64,000 nt of DNA. It comes from Ostrinia nubilalis. Its lineage: Eukaryota; Arthropoda; Insecta; Lepidoptera; Crambidae. Where the stretch lies: NCBI RefSeq assembly GCF_963855985.1, contig NC_087098.1:11118501-11182500 (forward strand). Direction: 5' to 3'. The number at the start of each line of letters is the position of its first letter. Position 1 is the stretch's first letter. The notes under the pieces are model-generated. The model was given only the letters and a program-made list of their open reading frames with translations, ran no database searches and was not told the DNA's origin. Made by a program: the position numbers and the translations under genes. Positions 43,217 through 53,688 of the stretch are shown piece after piece.

Positions 43217-43962
43217 CAGGGTGAAATTTATATCATTGGCATCATTTTAATATAAAAATTTACTCATGATACATAACATTACCCAAATATGATATGATAT
43301 AAATCCTATGAGTTTTTCTCCTTATTTTTATTATTTATCAGGATTAGTGTACTCTTATAAACTATTGTAACATTAAGGTTTTAAGTATTGCAATTTGAAG
43401 TCATTGGATTAGTCTCTTATTTGAGGAATGTACAGTCACGGAATGAAAAGGTTCGTCAGTTTTCAAATTGATTCCTTCAACGAATCGCGAGCACATATTA
43501 TTACCTTTTGAAACTATGTTACAGAATAATCTTGAGTTAGAGAAAATAATCTTTAACTGTTCGTCAGTAAAGTTCAAAATTATTCAGATCAAAGTTGTTT
43601 GACGATTTATCTTGTCAAGTAGATTATTATGATTGATAAACTAAAACCTTCTTGTTGGTTCAAACTGCCATTATTATTTCTTTTAAATAAAAAAAACTAT
43701 TGTCAATTGGTCAATGTCATCATTGCATTGCACTGATGGGATAGAAAAATAAACAAGCAAAACCTTATTCGTTAGCAAACGTCATATTTATTTAAATGTT
43801 AGCAGCACTGTTTCTTGCACTGTTATGTTGGCAGGTTTGACTCTCACAGTACCTAGTGCAAGCGAAAACCGACACTAAGGTGACGAACCTTTTCATTCCG
43901 CGACTGTACTATGTATCATGAGTAGTGTCTTATTTTAAAAGGATGCCAACGATTTCACCCTG
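43217..43962. mobile_element. CAGGGTGA family 1 MITE carrying a nested MITE
   Basis: Ends CAGGGTGAAATTTATATCATTGG and CGATTTCACCCTG, TA flanks (43215-43216, 43963-43964). Sister of 42000-42386; it is split at GAGGAATG|TA by the element at 43433-43906, and the sister copy (GGGGAATGCACTATG) shows the empty site. Confidence 0.88.
43433..43906. mobile_element. Element C family MITE, second copy (nested)
   Basis: Ends CAGTCACGGAATGAAAAGG and CCTTTTCATTCCGCGACTG with TA on both sides (43431-43432, 43907-43908). 474 bp, inverted relative to 31992-32443. Confidence 0.9.
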
Positions 43963-43964
43963 TA

Positions 43965-46900
43965 TAAAAATCTTATCAAAGATCTTATGAAGTAGTTAAT
44001 AAGGATGTTGATTATTTCAAATTATTTGCAGACGCTGACGGTTCAAGAATAAGTGGTCAGTAAGAATCCAAGCAGGAGTAATCATTCTGATAATTTGGCA
44101 TACAAAACAAGTTTCCAATTGTCCGTAATTACGTAAATTGGACAAAGATGGAAGACTTGCCAAAACAAACCCTGATGATTCTGTTTGGAGGCGGGTACGA
44201 CTGCAATTCTTTTAATTCCAATACTTTTTGAAATGTAAAGTGGTAACTACATATCAAATTATAGGGCTCATCTTAATTATTATAGGTACAAACCTACTTT
44301 GAATGTTACCTACTAGAATCTGTTTCCTTAAAACTTGTATCATCATCATCAATAAGACACTTCAATGCACAGTTAGAAAGTACACTTTACCTGTAAGTTA
44401 AGGATTTCAAAAACATATTTAGTAGAGACGGTGATACTAAAATTAATTGATTAAGCAGGAAATGAGATTTAAATATTATTTCATAATAAAGATACTTTTT
44501 TAATCAATTGACACTTACATGATAATATTATTATCATCATCTAGTCAATATTAGTCAAGATGTGCCACGTTACGTTTGTAATTAAATGGTAGGTAAAGAG
44601 AAATACTACTATGTAGTATGTCTTTTGTTTTCTGTCTGCTTGTGTAAACGAGTTAAACAGACAATGTTTTAACAGTTGAACGACATAAAGACGCACAATT
44701 GACCGTGGCAAAGGTCGCAGTCAGTTCCGAGACAATTTCCAATTCTAAAAGAGGATCAAATAAAAGCTGGATAAATTGCGGTCCTCGCCGGCCGATTGGC
44801 GGCGCTGATAAAGGCAAAGCGACTGGAACAATAACCGATGCACTTCCTCTGACAATGCTCGCCAGTCGCTAGTGATGGACTGGTGCCGGCGGCGGGACAC
44901 TGGGGCAAAATTTGGATGAATTAAACGGGACACGAAATTTTTAAAGTCTTATTGAACTTTGTGTGGAATTCGATTTAATCAGTTTTGTGTATCTGAGTTC
45001 TTTTATATTATTTTAAATATGAATACGTGTGCTAACTTGCCTCTTAATAGAAAAAAAAATTACTGAGGAAGGTAAAATAACAATTTGACGGGCAGTCAGC
45101 TTATAAATTCCGCGAAGTTACTTAATTATTAACCGTCTTTAAAAGAAGGAGCATATTTTTGTTTCATATTCTTTACCTATGTTCGTTCATCAAAGATTAT
45201 TTAATACAGTGTAGAAAAACTAATAAAGTTTTCAAATTAAGAATTTTTAAAATGGTTCCGCGAAAAAGTAGAGTGATAGTGATTTAATAAAGTTAGAAAA
45301 AAAAATCACAAAATCGGCAATAATATTTAAAGGCCCCATCATTGTAAGGCTGTGCAATAAAATGTTATAAGATGCAAAAATAAACTGTCATAATAAAATG
45401 CAAATCAAGGAAGTGTCCCAAAACTAGGAACATCCTTTCGAGCCTGTCCCATCCCTAGTTGCAAGAAACGGCCGCCAAGCACCGCGGCACAGTAATTTAT
45501 ACAACGGCCCGAGATCGCAACGATACGGCTCTAAACCGATCAATAATCGTAGAAAGTGATAAGGGGCCAATGGGAAACTATCAAATTGAAACGTCAGCGG
45601 TATGCAATCAAACGTGGTGCGATTTATTACTGCTTCCGTCAAGGCACCGTGTCAATTTTGTGTTTGTTTATAAATAAATAAGACAAGTAATTGTTACGAT
45701 TTAACTTACTGAGCTTCTTTGAGGCAGATCTTAATCCCGTGGTTGGAGAGCAGACTTGGAAATATTGAGTTCGATCCCAGATGGAGTACACATTTATTCA
45801 CACTCTAAAGATTTTCCTAAATAAAATTGCAAACTTGAACCAACAAATTTCTTTAGTAAAAATGAACATCCACTCTTAGTTTGTAATATCCACAACATTG
45901 ACACCTTTTGAGCATCAAACCTGAGAACGTTGTTTTCTTCTTGCTAAACTGGACCCAACAACAGGATTCGACGACCGCCTAATAACTTATACACTTTATC
46001 AAGTATCGGAAAGGACTGTCTCAACTGACAGTGTTAATTCCTTTCGCGATGCATTAAACTATGAATGATCATTCACCAGTCATATTTAATAGTGTCGTAA
46101 ATTAGTATAGATAGGAAGTCACTGGTTTCGCCGGTAATTACACGGTTCCACCACGTCGGTGGTCAACAGGTGTAGAGGAAATTAAAGTAAACGTCCATCA
46201 TGATTGAGCAAATAATCAACTCTTGTAGAATCGATGACTTCATTAACGTTGCGAGTATAGCCTGTGGGTAATCGCAGGATCATCTTATAGCTGATAACAT
46301 TTTAATTAAGATTGCTTTAGCACTGGCTTTATTAAGATCCAGTTCAGCTATAAGGATCATACCGGTGGGTCCTGAGATGCAGTTTGATCTAGAAAATTCA
46401 GGTTTTTCAATATTTGCATTACTGATGGGAACAAGCTTTACTGATGAAGCAGTTTTGTAAAAGAGCTGTTAATAGAAAACATTACCCTTTTTTCACTTAG
46501 CAAATCATTTTTGCCACTTCCGATTGATAAAAAGTTGACATCTGATTTGGTATCAAACGTCAACTAGGTACATCCTTTCCAAATAGTTAGAGACACAAAC
46601 GCCAGACGCTAATCGACATAATCGGATGTATTTATGTCACTGATGATGACAAGATTTCTTTCATGAATGGCAAAAAAACTGGAGCTTCCGTGCCTTTTTT
46701 AATTGACAGAAATAGGCATGATAATAAAGTGACAAAACAAGATTGAATAACTGACTCTATCATCGACGGCTGTAGATTTTAAAACACACTTCGGCGTTTT
46801 CAAAAAACTTGATAAGGAGACTCTTTTGAGCTATGACATAGTCATAATAAATTAGTTTTCCAAACTTGGATTAGCATGGACATTCCATTTTGCTCTTCAA

Positions 46901-47371
46901 AATTAGACATGTGGCTTAAGATTGTTAGCATTATGACTGGCATTAAACTCCAGCAAGTGAGGCACGGGACCAAGCACGCACAGTTTGTCTATGGCACCAA
47001 ACACAAATATTATACTCGAACAAGCAACGACGGAATAGCAAATCACAGAGTATTTGTCTAAGGCGTATTTCGACGGTATTTGTAAACGTTCAATACAGTT
47101 AGTTCTCGATGGTCGACACGCATTTATTTGAGGTTTGAACATTTTAATGTTACAGAGTGAATATAGTTGCCGCTCGATGAGTAACTTTGAATCTTAGAGT
47201 TTGAATTAGAGAGTAGGGTCACCCTCATTATGTATAGGTTTCTACCCAGTCTACTAATAAACGGACTCTACGAGTTATTGAACGTAAGATACACCAAATT
47301 TCAACTTAATTATAATAAGTTCAAATGCGAGAATATTAAAACTAGTCGCTTTTGTCTTTTGATAACACTTG
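43965..47371. other. Non-coding; two GC-rich islands and a SINE-like head
   Basis: GC-richer, non-repetitive islands lie at about 44700-44930 and 45420-45665. At 45721-45800 a good B box (GAGTTCGATCCC, about 45767) suggests a decayed tRNA-derived SINE, but its A box is poor. Frames of 60-80 codons over the islands have no recognisable domain. Confidence 0.3.
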
Positions 47372-47488
47372 GGCTGAGTTGCACCACCTATCTTTGACCG
47401 TACTTTTGAGGATAACCGGTGTTTTTGTATGGAGTTTGAAATATTTTTGTCGTTTGGTAAAGTTAAACTAAGATGGTCCAAACCAGCC
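47372..47488 (+). mobile_element. 118-bp MITE family, complete copy (117 bp)
   Basis: Begins GGCTGAGTTGCACCACC, contains ACCGGTGTTTTTGTATGGAG and ends GATGGTCCAAACCAGCC. More diverged than 6706-6823. Confidence 0.82.
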
Positions 47489-50203
47489 TTCGTATTTCAA
47501 AATAGTTTTATTGTAAGTATCTTGAAAAGGACTGCCTAGTTAGTCGACATAACTGGAAGTTTCCCCTATCCAAATGTTTGACTGGTTATCAAGTTTTTCC
47601 TTTAGTAGTTTCCACGCTTTTTATTAATAAATCCATTCATTTCCGTTAATAAGACATGATTTGAAATCAACACCCGTATAAATATTTGCGGCTATAGTGA
47701 TCCGTACTTAACGTACAATAAACGTTTATATTTGTCATCAAAGCAATAACGCGCATGACTACGAAAAAATTAAAGATTTTCTGTTGACTAAACCAAACAG
47801 GTTAAAAAAGCGGTCAACATTAGATAGCGGACTACTCAAGAGGGCTATGAGAATGTCAATAATGTAATTAACACTATACTCACTTAATTAGGCATGAAAT
47901 AAAAATCATCGACTAACAATTAGATGAACTCATTAATTGCAAATACAAATAACAAGCCTAAATTCTACGAGTATTTTTACACCTTTTTTTGCGTCGGGAG
48001 TTAAACACAAGCTCCATTCACATGGCCTAAGAATGTTGTGAATTTAACGTTGCAAGGTTTCATCATTGTAACTTAACAATAAAGTACTCGTACACTACAT
48101 TAACCAATGCGTTTTTGCCACCATAAGGCTTCGATCGCTGGACACTTGACAAAAAGCCGTCCGATTCTTACGAACTTTAGTAGAGCCGCTTGGCAACTAA
48201 AAAGTTTATTTTATTCATGTAAGAAACATCCAGTTTATGTTAAAATTCGTAGTGTAATGGAAACAATGCATTATGCATCGGGCTCGGTTGACACAATGAC
48301 ATATGGAGTAACTTTGGTTTGACGTTAGGTTAGGACAGGATGGGCTCGAATGCAGCGACATCAAATATTTTATTTTAATGTAAACCCCGCCGGGCATTTG
48401 TTTTTGTTAACGAATTTCACTTTCAATGAACACCTGAACTTTAGAAACATGCTGTTTAGGTAGTATAATACTGGACATCTTAAAGCTACAATGAAAGTAT
48501 AATTTCTATTATAAACAATCAAAACAATATTACTCCGTGGTCTAGGTTCAATTGCGAAATGGACAACATTTACAATCAGTATAAAATTCACTAGTAGTTC
48601 CAGTTTTTCAGAATATTCCACACTTGAATCAAAGTAATAATGACTTCATCCTTTGGAAGACATCGTGGTCCGATCTGATCAAGTCAAGTCAGACATATGT
48701 AGTAGACTAAAATGGTTGTGTGACAACATGGTTATGACTCTAGTTATTACAACTCCGTGGAAAGTAAGCTGAATATTAGCAAAACAACTGGTTCAGTGTA
48801 CCTATATTTTTTAAACTTATTTTTGTTTTAATAACATCCAATGTCCATACGCAAACATCTCCCGCTAATCAGCATTCTTTACAAACAATTACCGATTTCT
48901 TGTTCAATTTATTACGATAAAAGCCAATGCCAATGTTCGGTTTTAAGTGGGGCTGCGCTTGCGCATAATTGGAACTCCTTTTTGCACACGATCCGAATAC
49001 AAAATGTCCGAGACGATATTCCGTTTTTTATAGATCAGCGAACACTTCTTACTATTTCGGAATATGCTCAACTTTTGTATGGGCTCCTTCACTACATTAC
49101 TGGACGCAACGACATTTGGGACTCATGCAGAATTAGTAATGGAATCTGCCGCTTGTATCGACATAATTGTATCGATAAACAATACGATGCAGGGAATATT
49201 TCTTATAAATAATTCCTTTTTTGTTATGCGGTAAAAATCCTTGCTCTGCGGTGATCAAAGGCTTCGAGCTGACGCATGGTATTACATATTCAATTAAATT
49301 CTTTTAACTTTTTATTTTAAGTTCGTTTTTTGAATATCATTACGGAAGTTAGCGGCAGAGCTTTCGTACATGTGTTGTGGTAAAACACTTTATGTACTAA
49401 CTGAATTACTGTTCAGTTTACTTACTTCACCTGTTAGTTTACGTAGTAACTGTTCACAATACAAAAAAGGTAATATTTTAGTCTTTATCCCAAATAATAG
49501 TGCCAGTTAGCTCGGCATGTCATATCAATGATACATTACATCCCACTGATACCCATCAGCTTTGGCATTAAGCCCATCGATGTCAGATATCGGCTACATA
49601 GAACAGAAACAATATGTGGGACCGCTAGGGGCGTGACCTGCGCGTGGGCACAGCGTCGGTGGACAATGTTCGGCGATCACCGATACGGGCCCAAATATTG
49701 AACCGAGATGCTATCGTAATTATAATGTTCTTTTATTGGTATTTACTCAAGCACTGTCAGCAAAGCAAGTTCACTTTCAAAAATAATAAACCCTATTTCA
49801 AACGGCATAAGAAACAAAATAAGCTTTGTTTCGGTATAGCCGTATCACTATCAAGAATGTGATCTAAGCTTTCAAATAATGCGATGATGGGAATTTGTGT
49901 GATGTTTTTTACTAAACGTTACTTTAATAGCGGCTTGTATTGCATATGAGGCCTGATAAGAATCAGATTAAACTTTTGCGAGCGTGTCCTGAATTATCAT
50001 AAACTCTGTAAGTACAGAAAACAAAATAGATTAGCTGTGCTTCCTGATTCTGCCTACATCGCTCCAAGACCTCTAAGGTTAAATAGTGTTCCATTTCTCC
50101 AAACCGTTTTTACCTACGCAAATCATGTCTTACTTCCGCGGTACTCCTGCCCACGTATTCAATCCGCACGTGAACTCCATGTCACGATGTCGCCACTAAT
50201 TAA
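47489..50203. other. Mostly non-coding; one 123-codon ORF
   Basis: Nothing recognised apart from the ORF at 48841-49212, listed separately. Confidence 0.35.
48841..49212 (+). CDS. Unrecognised 123-codon ORF (doubtful)
   Basis: ATG at 48841, stop at 49210. The protein (MSIRKHLPLISILYKQLP...) shows no domain that I recognise, six cysteines, and no signal peptide or clear membrane segment. Chance open frames of this size are possible in 64 kb, and no TATA box, splice site or poly(A) signal convincingly frames it. It is the longest plus-strand frame outside known elements and the cathepsin gene. Confidence 0.15.
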   Translation: MSIRKHLPLISILYKQLPISCSIYYDKSQCQCSVLSGAALAHNWNSFLHTIRIQNVRDDIPFFIDQRTLLTISEYAQLLYGLLHYITGRNDIWDSCRISNGICRLYRHNCIDKQYDAGNISYK

Positions 50204-50870
50204 GGCGCACACGACACGGGAGCGCGTCATGAACCGACACGGGATCATGACATCATGACTGCTGCAGCAAATGAGAGCTATTAGTACACGCCACGCGGAA
50301 CCAAGGAAGGGTTTGCCATCGTCTTGGGACGCAGCGAGAGACGCGCTTTAGCGGGAGCGTAGAGCGGGTACAGTAAACAAACTTGGCTAACTCGACTATA
50401 TCAAGGCGCACACGACACGGGATCGCGTCATGAGCCGACACGGGATCATGACATCATGACTGCTGCAGCAAATGAGAGCTATTAGTACACGCCACGCGGA
50501 ACCAAGGAAGGGTTTGCCATCGTCTTGGGAAGCAGCGAGGGACGCGCTGTAGCGGAAGCGAAGAGCGGGTACAGTAAACCAACTTGGCTAGGCGCACTCG
50601 ACACGGGAGCGCGTCATGAGCCGACACGAGATCATGACATCATGACTGCTGCAGCAAATGAGAGCTATTAGTACACGCCACTCGGAACCAAGGAAGGGTT
50701 TGCCATCGTCTTGGGAAGCAGCGAGGGACGCGCTGTAGCGGGAGCGGAGAGCGGGCACAGTAAACAATCTTGGCTATATTAAGCATAGGCGCACACGACA
50801 CGAGATTGCGTCATGAGCTGAAACGAAATCATGACATTATTATTGATACAGTAAATGAGAGCTATTAGAA
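50204..50870 (+). repeat. Tandem repeat, about 195-bp unit, 3.4 copies
   Basis: Units begin GGCGCACACGACACGGGA (or close variants) at 50204, 50405, 50591 and 50788 (periods 201, 186, 197 bp). Each has TCATGACATCATGACTGCTGCAGC, CACGCCACGCGGAACCAAGG and an AAACTTGGCTA end. The fourth unit decays after about 80 bp. The unit is GC-richer than its surroundings. Confidence 0.9.
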
Positions 50871-51384
50871 CCAGTAGGTGAAATACCAGATACAAACAAG
50901 ATGTGATACCAGGCTCCTGATAAAAAACCATTAAAAGCTTCGGTGATCGAATGAGTGAAAGCAAAATAGTTTTATGGAAATTCATACTCTTCTTGACGAA
51001 ACGCTCAGTAGTTACCTGGATATTGTTATTTTATAAAGTATAAATACCTAATGATAGAGGAAATAAGAATCCGTTACCTCTTATGTTCCACTGACGTTGC
51101 TAGCCGTAACATGGGAGATCTCGCAATTTGTTACATAGTCTCACCAGGTAACTGTTGTGAAAACACAATTATATTTACACCATAATCGGGGTATAGTCGT
51201 CTGTTTTAACGTAATTAAATACATTATTTTGATTATCTTGGTAACAACTAATTAAAGCTTGTAAAGCAGGAAATGAAATACAAATAAAATATTTGCGACA
51301 TGAAAATATCCCTCTTCTATAATAATATCTTAACCTAAATATTGGTGTTGTGTAGCCTTATTCCCATTGCGTTTGAAATTTAAT
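50871..51384. other. Non-coding, nothing recognised
   Basis: AT-rich sequence without supported features. Confidence 0.35.
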
Positions 51385-51575
51385 ATTATTCGGCATGTGA
51401 CGATGCACAGCATCTGGTGAGAGATGCGTCTACTTCCGGTGTAGTTTTTTACCATTTTATACCTTAAATGACGTCATTTCCGCAATTATTTAATAGGAAT
51501 TGATTTGACTTACTTCCGTTTGCCGCCATTTTAGTCACCTGGGGGCGAGCTTGCTCGGAGTTCTTCATAGCGTCT
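51385..51575 (-). repeat. CRE/ETS/YY1-bearing repeat, copy 1 (inverted)
   Basis: About 190 bp nearly identical, in reverse orientation, to 56795-56985. Read on the minus strand it carries GAGCAAGCTCGCCCCCAGGTG, AAAATGGCGGC (YY1-like), CGGAAGTAAG (ETS-like), the palindrome AATGACGTCATT (CRE) and CCGGAAGTAGACGC, ending CACCAGATGCTGTGCATCGTC. Confidence 0.85.
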
Positions 51576-51696
51576 TTAACTTCCAAACTAGCAACATCGT
51601 AAGCAGAAACTCTGCTCAGATTTTTACTGAAATAATTTATTTCTCAACGTTCTTATACTAAGTTTAAAATTAAAAAGTTCAATTGACCGCGCGTGT

Positions 51697-51909
51697 GTGA
51701 CCGCGAACGACATGTGCGTGATGGTGGTTGGCGCCAAAGGGGACGAGTGTCTTCCGGACGACGAGCAGGTGAACCCAGAGCGTCGGATACCGGAGAAACT
51801 CGGACCCCGGCGAGATTCAAAACGGATGAAACGAGATATGTGGGATTCTGATAGTTTTAACACTCTTTTCGATCAAATGAGCATTCTCGCGAATCTTTAT
51901 ATTGTATAA
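51697..51909 (+). CDS. Unrecognised 70-codon ORF (doubtful)
   Basis: Real ATG at 51709 or 51697-51715 region (MCVMVVGAKGDECLPDD...). The first 50 codons are GC-rich with charged, coding-like composition (EQVNPERRIPEKLGPRRDSK) against an AT-rich flank. No domain recognised. It could be a fragment of a decayed transposon protein or a small exon. Confidence 0.15.
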   Translation: MTANDMCVMVVGAKGDECLPDDEQVNPERRIPEKLGPRRDSKRMKRDMWDSDSFNTLFDQMSILANLYIV

Positions 51910-52268
51910 ATAGATTGAATAACGTACCCACAACCATCTTATACAATTCTAACGGCGGCCCCGTCAGCCCCAATCGCAAACATTACCAATCAAAATACGT
52001 TGTTAGCATCACCACAATCGAACGATAACTCTTTCTGGTACGAGTTTGTTAATAAATACCCCTTTAAAAAGGCTCATTGTGCTCATAAAATAAAGCACCT
52101 ACAAATGCTTCACCACATCAACAAAGCACTTTAAACTACAACTATTAGTAGACTGGGCGGCCACCCCCAACACTGAGCCAGCTTACAGCTTGAATTATTA
52201 AATTCTAATGTTTTTTTGCAAATCAAGAAGCTTAATAAGTATGACAAAATGTGCTAAGTGCATCGAAC
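51910..52268. other. Non-coding, nothing recognised
   Basis: No supported features. Confidence 0.35.
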
Positions 52269-52344
52269 ATGTATACTTCTATTTTGCAACAACATATAAA
52301 TTGTAATGTGACATGCAATAAACGTTTTTGAATTTGAATTTGAA
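52269..52344 (+). mobile_element. LINE 3' end with (TTTGAA)n tail, copy 2
   Basis: Differs from 23111-23190 at very few positions over about 75 bp, same orientation. Confidence 0.7.
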
Positions 52345-52724
52345 CATATCACGAGCGTATCCTGGCTAAAATGCCTAATAAGCATTGTGCGAGGAGCACC
52401 CTCCCAGTGCTGGATTTTTGTTCGGCAAAATCACCCTGTGCTCGTACTGGTGATATCTAAAAAATAATCCGACCTTGGTTCTCTAGCCGGTCACTTCAAG
52501 CAAAATCAAAACATAATAATATCTTTATTTGCTTAGACTGATTAAATTAGTTCTTACAAATCGTCAAATACTAATAAGTAAGTAACCTTTACCTACACAT
52601 CTTATTATCTTTAAAGCAAATACATAAGCCTCAAAATAACTCCCTTCGATTTAGAACAAAAAGCCAAGGATTCCAAATCAGTCCCTTCAGGTCCCCTTGA
52701 CGACCAATAAGTCAAATGACCATC

Positions 52725-53395
52725 CACTCAGCAAATTCTATGGAAGCTGCCTTTGAGCGTACCTATCTTGGGCATTGGCAGGCGTCATCATTCTGCGGAG
52801 GTCAACCTGTTACCTGACAATGGTTCCAGGGATGCGTCTGCCATTCACCTCCAAGCCGGTGCTTGCCCCTGCACCTGCAACGCCGTGCTTTATTCAGCGT
52901 CTTAACACTCTTGACTGTCTAGCGCTGACCAAATAAGAATAGCAAAGTCAAGTAACTTTCCACTCAGCAAATTCTACGGAGGCTGCCTTTGAGCGTATCT
53001 TAGGCAGTGGTAGGCGTCATCAGACTGCGGAGGTCAACCTGTTACCTGACAATGGTTCCAGGGATGCGTCTGCCATTCACCTCCAAGCCGGTGCTTGCCC
53101 CTGCACCTGCAACGCCGTGCTTTATTCAGCGTCTTAACACTCTTGACTGTCTGGCGCTGACCAAATAAGAATAGCAAAGTCAAGTGACTTTCCACTCAGC
53201 AAATTCTACGGAGGCTGCCTTTGAGCGTATCTTAGGCAGTGGCAGGCGTCATCAGACTGCGGAGGTCAACCTGTTACCTGACAATGGTTCCAGGGATGCG
53301 TCTGCCATTCACCTCCAAGCCGGTGCTTGTCCCTTCAACGCCGTGCTTTATTCAGCGTTTTAACACTCTTGACTGTCTAACGCTGACCAAATAAA
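52725..53395 (+). repeat. Tandem repeat, about 233-bp unit, 2.9 copies
   Basis: CACTCAGCAAATTCTA starts units at 52725, 52961 and 53193 (periods 236 and 232). Long stretches such as GGTCAACCTGTTACCTGACAATGG and CTCCAAGCCGGTGCTTG are the same in all three. The last unit has a short deletion (CCCCTGCACCTGCAA lost) and ends just before the palindrome. Confidence 0.92.
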
Positions 53396-53401
53396 CCGAA
53401 A

Positions 53402-53688
53402 TCCTGTTAAAACCAGGGTTCGAAAATATCCGATATTTATGATATATATCCGATATATATCGGATATATATCATAAATATCCGATATTTATGATATTTAT
53501 CAGATATATATCTGATATATATCATAAGAATATTTTCGAACCCTAGGTTCGAAAATATCCGATATATATCCGATATTTATGATATATATCCGATATATAT
53601 CGGATATATATCATAATATCAGATATATATCCGATATATATCGGATATATATCATAAGGATATTTTCGAACCCTGGTTAAAACAGGTG
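53402..53688. repeat. AT-rich palindrome dimer of GATATATATCC motifs
   Basis: Outer arms GTTAAAACCAGGGTTCGAAAATATCC and its reverse complement flank two tandem blocks (53415-53543 and 53546-53674), each framed by GGGTTCGAAAATATC and GATATTTTCGAACCC and filled with CCGATATATATCGG and ATATATCATAAATATCC words. The whole is self-complementary at several scales and could form a cruciform. Confidence 0.88.

Noticed and set aside
50204..53395. CRISPR-like arrays
   Set aside because: Units of about 195-236 bp are continuous tandem copies without short repeats and unique spacers, and the DNA is eukaryotic.
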